From the NCBI GenBank assembly GCA_023052935.1, contig CM041294.1, positions 15,239,791 to 15,303,790 of the forward strand: DNA of 64,000 bases, given 5' to 3'. This DNA comes from Piezodorus guildinii. Lineage: Eukaryota > Arthropoda > Insecta > Hemiptera > Pentatomidae. The notes below the pieces were generated by a model. The model worked only from the letters and a program-made list of their open reading frames with translations, made no database searches and was not told the origin of the DNA. The position numbers and the translations under genes were made by a program. Shown here one piece after another: positions 40,683 through 51,894 of this stretch. Each line of letters begins with the position of its first letter. The first letter of the stretch is position 1.

Positions 40683-40885
40683 TCAAAATTTTTATTAAAG
40701 ATATACGTTATTACATTTTGTCTCGACTAGACAATAAATAAGTGCTATATGTTCTCATTCCATACAATGTATCACAGTATAATAACAAGATATATGATAT
40801 AATAAAATAAATATTGGTTAAAATAAAAATGAAACACTATCATACTATATTTACAATCTGCTGGGGAACCCTAGATGGGACTTCT
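40683..40885 (-). repeat. LINE 3' tail, minus strand
   Basis: TTTTTATTAAAGATATACG, ACATTTTGTCTCGACTAGAC, GTTCTCATTCCATACAATG and ACAATCTGCTGGGGAACCC correspond to the tails at 34545-34800 and 12587-12692. Confidence 0.55.
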
Positions 40886-42249
40886 CCCCCACTGTGGAGG
40901 AAAAAGCGAAATCTAAGGAATCCCAGCGACTCTCTCTCAGCCGCGTCTCTCAGTGAGCCAGTGGAAGCTGAGTGAGGGCGACATAGCCACAAGCACACCG
41001 TACGTGAGAGGAGAATCTGGCAGTGTCAGAATCCCCACCATAAATATTTACAAAATGTTTCGAACAACTGCTGTTTCAACCTTCGAGGAGGGTTTTATGG
41101 ATTGGGAGAGCAGGATATGGGATTGTAGCTAAGGGATTAGGATGATGAATGACGGTTCTGATGAATTTTGGAAAATTTGGATGGAACTAACCTAGAATAA
41201 TAAATACATTTTTCATTTCATCATAGAAACTAGGATGTTTTCTGATGATATCCTCATCTGATCCTCGATATTTACCTACACTTGATAAGAAATAAATGGT
41301 TATTCTGTCATAACCTGGAAACATGAGACAATTCGGTCAGAGTCATCTTGCAGATTAGGATTCATATTTATTATGACGGTTGTTAATCCTTATGTCGATT
41401 AATATTAAATTTTAAAAAATTGTTGTGTAGGGTAGTCCAATTTATATCGTTAAAAATCATGCTCCTATTTAAAAAAAAAACAACGTATAGCGACAATATT
41501 CTGTTGAGTATCTAATGGTCCCTTTCAGCCATCCTTGTCTGCTTTACATTCAGTCGGCATAGGCGTTTAGACCCTGAATTTCTCATTGAATACCCTCTGA
41601 AGAAGACCGGAACGAAGGATGGAAAAGAAGTTGGACGGACGGTATTATTTTAGAGGGAGCCTAGACTCTCGGGGCGACGAGGAAGTTAGCGGACGAAGTT
41701 TGTGGACGAGCCCCAGATGTGCCATAGGACGTGACCAGCCCTCCCCTAATTACAGAGGAGCTAGCCTCCCTACTGTCTCCTTTAATTAAACTTTATTCAC
41801 GTAGTTAGTTCTGTCCTCGTCTTGTCAAATAGCCCATGTAAATATTAATTAATAACCCCCATTTCTCAAATTTCGAGCTTTTAAGACCCTAAGATCAAAG
41901 TAATCTACCCTAACTGAATAAATTAGTTTTAGGCAAGATGGAAATGTATTTAACATTATATACGTAAAACTTCAATAAGTATTCTAACAATATAGTCGTC
42001 CCTTGGATCTGTTTGATATTTGAAAAATGTCTATTCCACATTAAATTTCCTTTTATAATCAGGCTTAAAATAACATTATATTAGCCAATAATAGAAAAAA
42101 ACACAAAAAAAAAAAGGAAGACCCGAAAATTATTTTTTTTACTTCGTTATGTGATTACAATGTGTTTATTCTTCTCTTTTATAACATGTTCTAATATCTC
42201 TTTTTTTTTTTTACTGAATTTATAATATATAAGTCACAATATTTAGTTA
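40886..42249. other. Unassigned stretch with GC-richer blocks
   Basis: 40890-41040 and 41500-41790 are GC-richer and not AT-repeat-like. No open frame of convincing length, no tRNA. They could be unique host sequence or 5' parts of LINEs. Confidence 0.35.
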
Positions 42250-43146
42250 TTGGGTTGTTTCACATGAAATGTCCGTTTTTATAGTTTCTGAAATATATAA
42301 AGGATTTTGCAGTTCTCTGTTGTTTTCTTCCGAATTTTTAAATATTTAAAGTAAACAGTTGCTAATCCTCTGCCTTTTTTTTATAAACATTAGCTTCCCA
42401 ATCAATTATCCACTTTTTAGTATACCTCCAAATATGAACATGGAAACACGCGATTTTCGAGTAATATTTTTGTACGAGTTTAAACTCGGCCATTCAGCAG
42501 CTGAAGCCGCTAGAAATATTTGCAAGGCGTTTGGGGAAGGGAGTGTTGATAAACGGACCAGTTGTCGTTGGTTTGCTATGTTTTCAGCTGGGAATACCGA
42601 CTTGGAAAACTTGCCCCGAGGAAGACCTCCGTCCGTAATAGACAACGATGTCCTCAAACATACAGTAGAAGGAAACCCTACCAAACAGTTAAAGGACTCT
42701 CAGCACAACTAAATGCAAGTGCATCTATCATTTCCAGACATTTAAAGGGTATTGGAAAGTAAAAAAGCTCGATACATGGGTACCTCATGATCTCACTGAG
42801 CTGCATGTTTCAAAACATTGAAAGAACTGGGCTACGAAGTTCTTCCACACCCACCATATTCTCCCGACTTGTCTCCAACAGATTACCACGTTTAGGAATT
42901 TAGACAACTTCGTCAAAGGAAAACTTTTTGAAAATGATGATCAAGTGAAAAGTGCGTTTTCAGATTCTGTTTCACTTCAAAGCTCAGAGTTTTTCAGTTC
43001 GGGGAATAAAAAAGTTGGTGTCACGTTGGGAAAAATGTGTAGAAAAAGAAGGTAAATACTTGGAATAAAATTATCTTGTTTTCATATCGTATTTTTAATA
43101 AAAATACTTGATCTTGAAAACGGACATTTCATATGACACAACCCAA
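42250..43146 (+). mobile_element. Deleted mariner, copy 4
   Basis: TA at 42248-42249 and 43147-43148; ends TTGGGTTGTTTCACATGAAA and TTCATATGACACAACCCAA. 897 bp. Confidence 0.92.
42434..43050 (+). pseudogene. Mariner transposase remnant (copy 4)
   Basis: Opens at 42434 with METRDFRVIFLYEFKLGHSA, then TSCRWFAMFSAGNTDLENLP (substitutions in the usual TIRRWFAKFSAG) and GRPPSVIDNDVLKHTVEGNP, then a frameshift. DTWVPHDLTEL is followed directly by HVSKH-less sequence (CATGTTTCAAAACATTGAAAG), then GYEVLPHPPYSPDLSPTDYH. It has the shared deletion plus two more small losses (about 9 bp and one base in the DYHLF region). Confidence 0.85.
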
Positions 43147-43148
43147 TA

Positions 43149-44074
43149 TTTTATTTCAATATACGGTCAGCTATATTGAATGTTGTAGTAGTACAGATTT
43201 TTAATTTTTTTTTCTTATATTAATCACAGATTCTTTATAGGAAAATATAAAATTTTATAGTTTTTACCTCAGGTATATTTAAATGAGAAATACGAATTTT
43301 TATTGTAGAAATAAATAGCAGAAAGGTTATATTAACAAACAGGTTATATTCATGTTTTACCTTGCAATAAATTGACAATGACATAAATTTTTTCCTTATT
43401 TTAGATATTATTGTTATTTTATACCATAAAATATAATTTTATGAGAATATAATCAATTATAAACTAATTAAATGTAAGTAGTAAGGCAGGGTTTCATAAT
43501 AATCCCAAGGTGCCGTTAGGACATCCACGGACCCTGGACCTCCATCCAATAAATTTTCCATTAGACCCTGTAAGGACCCTATTAGCACTATGAGGACTAT
43601 ATATTTGTCCTTGCCCTTAATTCTCCCTATATAGTACAGATACACATGTTTCACCACTATTAACATCACTATCTGTGGATTTAGTGCTAATGTTATGTTA
43701 AATATATAGCATACAATAATTTTAAAATTATATTATTAGTTTACTACTTGTTCTTATTTACTAAACTGAAATCAAACCTTAATATTTGTTTGATCCCTCT
43801 GCAATTGGGCAGCATTGCTATTATTTCTCTGCTCTTAAAAAAAAAAAAAAAATAATAATAATAATTACAATAAATAAATATTATTAATTTATAAGGTTTT
43901 CCTGGGTTTACCTTCATTTTATGTTTTTTATTCCTTTAGTCCCTAATAATAAATGAAAAATACCAGGTTTACCCCAATGGTTAGAGATTTCTTTGACTTT
44001 TTATTTTATTTTTTAATTTTTCGATCTGCATTAGATTTAGAAGAAGGTTAACGACAGTCTTAAAGTTTTTTATG
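43149..44074. other. AT-rich stretch, nothing recognised
   Basis: A 70-codon minus-strand frame (43457-43669) has no resemblance. An A/AAT run sits at 43838-43880. No element ends seen. Confidence 0.35.
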
Positions 44075-44826
44075 ATTAAATGGAATCCAAACAGTTATTA
44101 AAAAATCTATTACATTATTATCTAAAATAATCAGTTAGTTTTATCGGCTTTTCATCACTCTCTATTAACTTTTAAAAGCTTGTGTATAAGATAATATTTT
44201 TTCTAAAATCTTTAGCTTTCCAACGGTATATCATACATGTATAATACTGTTCTTGTGTTCAAATTGAACTTACAGAAGAACCACTTTATACTATGCATTT
44301 TGCACCTTTTTACGATTTTCTCGAAAACGGTTCCGACGATTTTGATTAAACTCGCTATATCGATGTAAAATTTAATGGGCTTTAATATCATTTAGGTTTC
44401 ATTCGGATTAAAATGATCTGCCAGGGCTTAAATGTCGATATTTTGTATTTTCTTTTTTTAAAGTATCTTTAATTTTGTTGATTCAATAAAAATAACCATA
44501 TAATCTTGTTACCACTGATGAAAAACAGGTAAATATATAAATTGAATGAATTCGATACCCAACTAAAGGAGACTATATGCAATTTTGAACATAAGAACAG
44601 AAATATACATGTATGATATACCGTTGGAAAGCTAAACATTTTAGAATAAACATTATCTAATAATTTGTAAAAGTTAATAAAGAGGGATGAAAAGCAGATA
44701 AAACTGATTATTTTAGATAATAATATAATAGATTTTTTAATAAAACACACGTTTCTATATAAATTCAATTTAATTAATTATTTAATAGTGTCACGTATTT
44801 TTATCTCTAACTGTATTTGAAAATTC
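44075..44826 (-). mobile_element. HINE-like element, copy g, first part (inverted chimera)
   Basis: 44075-44266 is family sequence in plus orientation (TAGTTTTATCGGCTTTTCATC, CTTTCCAACGGTATATCATAC). At 44267 it switches to the other orientation (CTTACAGAAGAACCACTTTA, ATATCGATGTAAAATTTAAT, AAAACAGGTAAATATATAAA). This parallels the switch in copy c. Confidence 0.62.
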
Positions 44827-44841
44827 TTTCATTGATTTTAA

Positions 44842-45152
44842 GGGAGCGGCGTGATCTAGTGGATAGAGCGCTAGTCTACTGTGCTCCGGGTCCTGGGTTC
44901 GAATCCTGGCTGTGGCGGAATATTATTTATTCTGTTAATTCAGTCGGAGGGCGACCCTAGGGTATGGAGACCCTCCTGGGGCAGACCCAGCCTCTATAAA
45001 GTGGATACCCAAATTAATTGGGGAAAAACCTGGCGGCTGAGCGTGATTAAGGCCTAATCACCTCATTGCACTGCCGTTTGCCTAGAAACAGTACGAATCT
45101 CTATATGTACTGAGCCCAAGAACCTTCATGGGTTGTAGTGGTACAGGTTTTT
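44842..45152 (+). mobile_element. tRNA-derived SINE, family 1, copy 2
   Basis: Flanked by a perfect 15-bp duplication TTTCATTGATTTTAA (44827-44841, 45153-45167). Head with A box TGATCTAGTGGATAGAGCGC and B box GGGTTCGAATCC, body as in copy 1, short T-rich 3' end (GGTACAGGTTTTT) and no poly(A). The empty site restores the HINE sequence TTCATTGATTTTAAAAAAGG. Confidence 0.93.
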
Positions 45153-45206
45153 TTTCATTGATTTTAAAAAAGGAGGTAAGTGAAAGTCGTGTGTTGCCCG
45201 CACCAG
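45153..45206 (-). mobile_element. HINE-like element, copy g, TCTGGTGC-type end
   Basis: After the SINE: GGAGGTAAGTGAAAGTCGTGTGTTGCCCGCACCAG, the complement of the family 5' terminus. Confidence 0.65.
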
Positions 45207-45714
45207 TTTTAAATATAGATTACTCAGAAGTTTCGTATTTAGGACTATACTAGCCACCAAGGGGTAAGTTTGAAGTTAGTCCTATTTTTGGGCATAGTCA
45301 TCCTTATTGATCTTACTGACTAAAGAAGCAAGAATTGACTCTAAGATGTAGTGCAAATATCACGAATATTTCAGCGGGTTCTACATCATGAAAGTTGGAA
45401 TCGATGGGAGGAGCCAGACAAATGGCTAAGACAGAAAACAAAGAAGGAAGCGGGAGAAGTGCAGAGCGTGGTAAGGCGGACCCCGATAAGACAGGGGTTG
45501 ATAAGGACCGGACCTGAGATAGGGCAACCCTTCCTTATTCCATCCCCTATCTCGGCCGCCGGGGCAAATCGGTTCTGATCGCAAGGATCGATAGTCCCTC
45601 TCTTGCAGGCGTTAGTTTGCTACCCCTCCTCGGGCTGATGCTAATATCCATATAATAATAATAGCCATGTGGTAAACATATAAAATGTCGGAATATATTT
45701 TCAAATATCCAGGA
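45207..45714. other. GC-richer unassigned block
   Basis: 45340-45640 is GC-richer with GATAGGG/CCCTATC and GACCGGACC segments; 45351-45578 is open on the plus strand but unrecognised. It may be unique host sequence. Confidence 0.35.
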
Positions 45715-46235
45715 AGAAATAAAGTCCCGGTTAAAGGTGGGAAATGCGTGTTATTATTCAGTTGCCAAGTTACTTAGCTCACGGCTTCTATCTAAAAACT
45801 TAAAGGTTAGAATTTATAAAACTATTATTCTTCCAACGGTTCTTTACGAATGTGAAACGTGGCGGCGTACATTGAAGATGAACAACAGCTTAAGGTTTTC
45901 GAAAATAAGGTGCTGCGTAAAATATTTGGTCCGAAGAGAGATGAGGACACTGGGGAGTTAAGAAGGCTGCACAACGCGGAATTGCGGAACTTGTATCCTG
46001 TGAATATAATTGAGTTGATAGCGTCGCGGAGACTCAAATGGGCAAGTAAAATTGTTTGGCTCGGTGGGCGTCCGAAAGGTAGGCCGAAGCGTCGATGGAA
46101 GGATTGCGTTAGGACTGATCTCAGGGGCTTGGGCTTGAACGGAGAACATTGGACGAGTCTGTGTAGACGGAATATGGTGGTATCGGCATCGAACCTTTGG
46201 GTTCGGTAAAGCCTATTATTATTATTATTATATTT
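45715..46235 (+). pseudogene. RTE-like LINE C-terminal remnant, plus strand
   Basis: 45737-45960 encodes LKVRIYKTIILPTVLYECET, the conserved step after the RT domain in RTE-type LINEs. 45859-46209 in a shifted frame gives QLKVFENKVLRKIFGPKRDE, LASRRLKW-like, GGRPKGRPKRRWKDCVRTDL. It ends at TAAAGCC followed by TTATTATTATTATTATTA, the short simple-repeat tail typical of RTE elements. A frameshift falls between the two parts; the RT domain is absent. Confidence 0.82.
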
Positions 46236-46544
46236 TCAAATATACAAACTTCTTCCTTCCCTTCAATTCGTTCACATCCTTGAAAGTTTAGGCGAAAGTT
46301 TTTGGTCATAATTGTGATTCGTATTTGTTTATTTGTTATTTATTCATTACTCATCAAAAATGAAGGAAGAAAGTATTTTTAAAGAATTACCGTTAAAAAA
46401 TATATTTTCAGGAATATAAAATTTCTAAATTTTTCTCTTAAGTTTCTCAGGGGGTAGAGAATAACTAATCCTTTTCAATCATGGATTATGGACTATATAA
46501 AAATAAACTTACAGAAAAAAAAAATTGAAATAACTATAACAAAA
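46236..46544. other. AT-rich gap between RTE remnant and HINE copy h
   Basis: No gene or element recognised. Confidence 0.35.
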
Positions 46545-47418
46545 ATCTGCTGCGAGCAACACAAGAATCTCACTGACCTGCATAGTTAAAATCGTTAAAC
46601 GAATTTTCAAATACAGTAAGAGATGTAAATGAGTGGAACTAATAAAGAATTATTTAAAGTGAATTCTTTTTATTGAAATAATCTATTATCTAAAATAATC
46701 AGTAAAAAAACAGACCATGACCACTAGGATTTCCAGAAAAGAGAAGATTATTTTATGCCGGCTTCACATTGGACACCGCCAGTTTGTCCCCAGTTACCTT
46801 TTCAGAAATCTTCATGCGGCCACCTGCGAATATTGTAATAATGTTCCACAAACTGTCCAACATCTATATTATCATCTAAAATGATCACTTAGTTTTTTCA
46901 AAACCCAAAAAGTAAAAAAAAAATATATTTTGCAGTTTTCTCCTTTGGAAGGGTATCGAATTCGTTTAACTTAATTTTAACTTAAAATTACAGGTACTTC
47001 AGAGGAAGAGAATTTAAGCCCTACCAGACTATTTCAATCAGAACGAAACCTACATGTTATTAAAGCTTATTACATTTTACATCGATATAGTGAGTTTAAT
47101 CAAAATCATTTGAGCCGTTATTGAGAAAATCGTAAAAAGATGCAGAATGCGTGGTATGAAGTGGCTCTTCTGGTTAACTTACTTTTAATAAAAAAAGTTG
47201 CTATAACACCGCGTGTGCATAGTTGAATATGAAATTTTAGTTTCATAGAACTTATTTTCGCAATGGACTTACGACACACACAGACCTTTATACGGGATAT
47301 TTGGACTCAGGGGACCCTAATAACGTGTATTTTTAGGGAAAACTCGAATTAAAAAATTTTCACGATCGCAATATTTTTCCTTACTATATGTTTCATATAT
47401 AGGTAAGTGAAAGTAAAA
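46545..47418 (+). mobile_element. HINE-like element, copy h, with an internal LINE piece
   Basis: Starts TCTGCTGCGAGCAACACAAG and ends CTTTTTCCTTACT-like hairpin with GGTAAGTGAAAG. 46709-46872 is foreign: a piece of the LINE ORF of 31715-31870. Sequence similar to ATCTATTATCTAAAATAATCA lies on both sides of the piece. Confidence 0.62.
46709..46872 (+). pseudogene. LINE coding fragment inside HINE copy h
   Basis: Reads TTRISRKEKIILCRLHIGHR, SYLFRNLHAATCEYCNNVPQ, TVQHLY: the zinc-knuckle region also found at 31715-31870. No tail or start is present, so this internal fragment did not arrive as an ordinary LINE insertion. Confidence 0.72.
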
Positions 47419-47872
47419 ATCAACTTAATATTTTAAAATGGCACATATTGTTGGGGGAATGAATTAATAATATAAATCTATTGAAACAATTAGTTATTAG
47501 GTCTATAGAATGTTGGTTGCTGATGATACGTAGAATATAAAACCTAGATATAGTGGTTAGCTATCGGTTCATTAGGTTTTCTCATTTTCTCTTCCCTTTC
47601 CCTTCGGCCAGGAACATTCTTGAATTTCTACTACGTAAGTTTCGAAGAGTTTGCACCGAAAATAAGAGATACTTGAAAAGAAGGTTGCCATCCCTAGTAC
47701 CAGTCAGTAATGGTCGTTGTCTTTGTGACTGCCGCTAGGAGCGTGCGTTCTTTCTCCCTCAATGGCCACGAGATGGCGGGACGGTAGCTTATTAGTCCAA
47801 GAGTTGGGGCAGAAAAATGCGTACATAAGAAGAAAATTTTTAATGTGATTTTCATATTTTAGTCAACTTGTA
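47419..47872. other. Unassigned stretch with a CTCF-like site
   Basis: 47540-47800 is less AT-rich. CCACGAGATGGCGG at 47766-47779 matches the CTCF core (CCASYAGRKGGC) at all but one position. No coding gene recognised. Confidence 0.35.
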
Positions 47873-48691
47873 TTGGGTTGTGTCACATGAAATATCCGTT
47901 TCCAAGGTAAACGATTTTTATTTAAAAAATATATATATATAAAAACAAGATAATTTTATTCGAAGTATTTACCTTCTTTTTCTACACATTTTTCCCAACG
48001 TGACACCAACTTTTTTATCCCCGAACTGAAAAACTCTGAGCTTTAAAGTGAAGGTGGTAATCTGTTGGAGACAAGTCGGGAGAATATGGTGGGTGTGGAA
48101 GAACTTCGTAGCCCAGTTCTTTCAATGTTTTGAAACATGCAGCTCAGTGAGATCATGAGGTACCCATGTATCGAGCTTTTTTACTTTCCAATACCCTTTA
48201 AATGTCTGGAAATGATAGATGCACTTGCATTTAGTTGTGCTGAGAGTCCTTTAACTGTTTTGTTAGGGGTTTCCTTCTACTGTATGTTTGAGGACATCGT
48301 TGTCTATTACGGACGGAGGTCTTCCTCGGGGCAAGTTTTCCACGTTGGTATCCCCAGCTGAAAACTTAATAAACCGACGGCGAACCGTTCATTAACACTC
48401 CTTTCCCCAAACGCCTTGCAAATATTTCTAGCGGCCTCACCTATTGAATGGCCGAGTTTAAACTCGTACAAAAATATTACTCGAAAATCGCGTGTTTCCA
48501 TGTTCATATTTGGAGGTATACTAAAAAGTGGGTAATTGATTGGGAAGTTAATGTTTATAATACAAAGGTAGAGGATTAGTAACTGTTTATTTTAAATATG
48601 TAAACATTCGGAAGAAAATAACAGAGACTTGCGAAATCCTTCGTGTATTTAAGAAACTATAAAAACGGACATTTGATGTGAAACAACCCAA
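47873..48691 (-). mobile_element. Deleted mariner, copy 5
   Basis: TA at 47871-47872 and 48692-48693; ends TTGGGTTGTGTCACATGAAA (plus) and TTGATGTGAAACAACCCAA. 819 bp. Confidence 0.92.
47960..48507 (-). pseudogene. Mariner transposase remnant (copy 5)
   Basis: 48507-48307 encodes MNMETRDFRVIFLYEFKLGH, RNICKAFGERSVNER then a frameshift in the RRWF helix. Downstream: KAIYL-like mutated linker, DTWVPHDLTEL, GYEVLPHPPYSPDLSPTDYH, then a further deletion to SSEFFSSGIKKLVSRWEKC. It resembles copy 4 at the deletion joint (AGCTGCATGTTTCAAAACATTG), indicating a common subfamily. Confidence 0.83.
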
Positions 48692-48904
48692 TATAACACT
48701 TGTTTGGTTTGTCATCTCAATCTGGTCGGAATCAAAAATTGCCATTCAAAACAAAACAAGAACAAATTTTAACATCATAAAGGTAAATATTACAGAAATA
48801 AAGCATTGTACGAAATACTCATTATAAAATAAATTGATGGGCATTAATTAAGCTTGGATTCATAGGTCTTATAGGTATCGAGATATCGTAGTCCATCTAA
48901 TTAT

Positions 48905-49840
48905 TATTATTTTTTTTTTTACTTCATCAATCTTTATTTGTAAATAATACATCTGCACAGTTTTAAAACATTGATTGGAAATCCATTACAATGTGATACT
49001 TATTTACTAAAGTTTATTTTGTACATCAATTGTTTTTATTGTTGGTAATAATTTAAAAAAAAAAAACTAACTAAGAAAAAAAAATAGAAACAAAACAAAA
49101 AAAAAATGAAATAAACATATAGAAAAAATTAAAATAAATAATTAAACAAAATTATTGTTATTAAAATCATATGATGGGATTGAGTAATTTAGAATTTTAT
49201 AACAGTATAGGCATAGTTCTCTTATGTCTATATTTAGAGGTTAATAGTTTAGTATAATTACCAATTTGTTTTATAAAGGTATCGTCAGTCAGTTGGCATT
49301 TTGAGAAAAGTGATTATGTTTGTTGGTGAATAAATTCTTGTATTGTAGGGATGTCCAGATCTTTGTGCATGGTAGTTATTTTTGTGAATGGTGGATAATT
49401 ATTAATTATTCTTAGGCATCTATTTTGTAGTACTTGCATTTTGTTAATATGTGTTTTGCTTGCAAGGCTCCAGGCTGGGCATGCTTATGTAATTGTAGAC
49501 CTGATAACAGATTTATATAAAATTAGTTGTTTTTTGGTGTTAATTTTGAATGTTTATTAAAGTAGGGGTACATGTTATATAATAATTTACGAACCCTATT
49601 TATTATTTTGTCTATGTGATGTTTGAAAAGTAGTTTATAGTCCAGGGTGACTAATAAATACTTAACGTTTTGAAAAATGGCTTTTGTTTTGAAATGTCTA
49701 TTGTTACGCTATTGAGTTGTATAGTAGAGGGAACAATGGGTCTGCGTTTTGTAAATATTATTGCTTCAGTTTTTTTCTGTGTTGGCTTTTAGTCCCCACT
49801 GACTCAGGTATTTCGTGGTTTTAATGAAAGATTCTTAGCG
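48905..49840 (-). pseudogene. Jockey-like LINE remnant, minus strand
   Basis: Reading the minus strand from 49840: KANTEKTEAIIFTKRRPIVP and STIQLNSVTIDI, the segment after the RT active site in Jockey-type LINEs, then a worn thumb region with CQVYNYISMPSLEPC-like (from a W-C-H/SP motif) and IHKDLDIPTIQEF-like near 49340. 3' end is the T-rich ATTATTATTTTTTTTTTTTA at 48901-48920. Many stops. Confidence 0.65.
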
Positions 49841-50036
49841 GATACGAAAATACTCATTATGATATAAATTAATGGACATTGAAGAAGCTTGAATTTCAGA
49901 CCTGATAGACGTCTATAGATCTTATAGGTACCGAGATATCTTTGTCTATATAATACTTTGTGACTTTAACAGCGTTCAACAGTGTTCGGTCCAGTATCAT
50001 AGAAACTACCAATTTTACCAAACTACTCATAATACT
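49841..50036. other. Short gap with worn repeat
   Basis: 49850-49920 partly repeats 48808-48890 (GAAATACTCATTATAAAATAAATTGATGG versus GAAAATACTCATTATGATATAAATTAATGG), so the Jockey-like LINE is bracketed by a roughly 80-bp direct repeat. Confidence 0.45.
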
Positions 50037-51003
50037 AAAAATCTGGTGCGGGCAACACACGACTTTCACTTACCTCCATTTTTAAAATCAACGAAAGGAT
50101 TTTCAAATACAGTTAGAGATAAAAATACGTGAAACTATTAAAGAATTAATTAAATTGAATTTCTATAAAAACACGTGTTTCATTAAAAAATCTATTATAT
50201 TATTATCTAAAATAATTACTTAGCTTTCTCGGCTTTTTATCAATCTCTATTAACTTTTAAAAGCTTGTGTATGAAATAATATATTTTTCTAAAATCTTTA
50301 GCATTACAACGGTATATCATACTTGTATATTACTGTTCTTATGTTAAAAAATGAAAAATTGCATTAAAAAAATATTTATTTTAGTTTTCTCCTCTAGTGC
50401 TTTTCAAATTTGCTCAACTTGCATATTTAGCAGTTAAAAAAAATATATTTTTTGTTTTCTTCTTTAGTTAGGTATCGAATTCATTCAATTTATATATTTA
50501 CCTGTTTTTCATCAGTGGTAACAAAATAATATAGTTATTTTTATTGAATCAACAAAATTAAAGGTACTTTAGAGAAAGAAAATTTAGAATATCGGCATTT
50601 AAGCCCTGTCAAACCATTTTAATCAGAATGAAACCTACATAATATTAAAGCCCATTAAATTTTACATTGATATAGGAAGTTTAATCAAAATCCTCGGAAC
50701 CGTTTTTGAGAAAATCGAAAAAAGGTGCAAAATGCATGGTATAAAGTGGCTCTTCTGGTAAGCTCATTTTGATGAGAAAGGTTTTGTAACGTTTCGGGTG
50801 TATATTCGTCTCAAATATGAAATTTCAGTTTCATAGGACTTACCGTTTCCGCCCGGGAGTTACCACACACACACACACCTTTTTGCGGGACTTGGTTATT
50901 TGGACTGAGAGGACCCTAAAATGTGTATTTCCGTTGAAAACTGGAATTCGAAAATTTTCACGATCGCAATACTTTCCCTTACTATATATAGAAAGTGGAA
51001 ATA
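50037..51003 (+). mobile_element. HINE-like element, copy i
   Basis: One of the best copies: TCTGGTGCGGGCAACACACG start, ACTTTCACTTACC, and GATCGCAATACTTTCCCTTA-CTATATATAG end. It carries a duplicated internal segment around 50400-50480 and a CA run at 50864-50878. Confidence 0.68.
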
Positions 51004-51156
51004 AAAATTAACAAGCGTCTAATAAGCTTTAATATGAGAGGTGGCAGGTGGTTATAGGTCTTATAGGCATCGAAATATCTTTTTCCATTATAAATATTGT
51101 GTGTTAAACTGAGGAATGGAACGACTTTTGATAGTGTTCACGAATAATTTCAAATT

Positions 51157-51705
51157 GTGGTATTTGTACCGATGACCTCCTGCCCTACCGTATCCTTTAA
51201 TAATACGCCACTCATACCTGTTGAACAAATCCGATACCTAGGACTCCATCTTGACAAACGTCTTACATGGAACCCTCACACGAGACTAAAACGACAGGAA
51301 ACTGCCCGTAGATACCGATTACTACAACACTTACTAAACAAACGTTCAAAACTTCCAATTCACTACAAAAAGCTCATTTATATCACTGTCATCAGACCAA
51401 TCTGGACATATGGAATCGAGCTTTGGGGCTCTACTAAGCCATCTAATTCCTCCCGCATCCAATCCTTACAATCCAAAATCCTTCGCAAAATCCTAAATGC
51501 TCCTTATTTCGTCACAAATAAAATCATCCATAACGACCTTAATATCCCATTTGTGGCAGACCTTTCTCGAACCAGATATACCACTTTTAATTCCAAACTC
51601 CCAACTCATATAAACCCTCTTGTCCGCAACCTATCAACCTCGCATATTCCTGACAACCCTCCGAGGCGATTGAAAAGAAGATGGCCTCGGGATCTACTTA
51701 CTTAA
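51157..51705 (+). pseudogene. Jockey-like LINE ORF2 C terminus, open but truncated
   Basis: 182 codons without a stop, ending at TAA 51703-51705. Motifs: IRYLGLHLDKRLTWNPH, YITVIRPIWTYGIELWGSTK, SRIQSLQSKILRKILNAPYF, HNDLNIPFVADLSRTRYTTF, PPRRLKRRWPRDL. These are the thumb/C-terminal motifs of Jockey-clade RT proteins. The first few residues come from the target site. RT catalytic motifs and endonuclease are absent through 5' truncation. Confidence 0.88.
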
Positions 51706-51847
51706 ATAAACATCGAAGTACTACCGCTGGGTAGTTTCTTCACAAGCCTTATACGCCTTTTATTATAATTCATCACTTTTACTTATTGTATTTATGTAAT
51801 ATACAGTTGTAAAATTCAATAAAATATAATATAAAAAAAAAAAAAAA
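51168..51847 (+). mobile_element. Recent 5'-truncated Jockey-like LINE with 15-bp target duplication
   Basis: AATTGTGGTATTTGT occurs perfectly at 51153-51167 and 51848-51862. Between them lies the 3' 680 bp of a LINE ending in a poly(A) tract (51834-51849). The undamaged target duplication and open frame show a young insertion. Confidence 0.94.
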
Positions 51848-51894
51848 AATTGTGGTATTTGTGATGATATGGCCATTGCTGCCTCTACTGGTCT

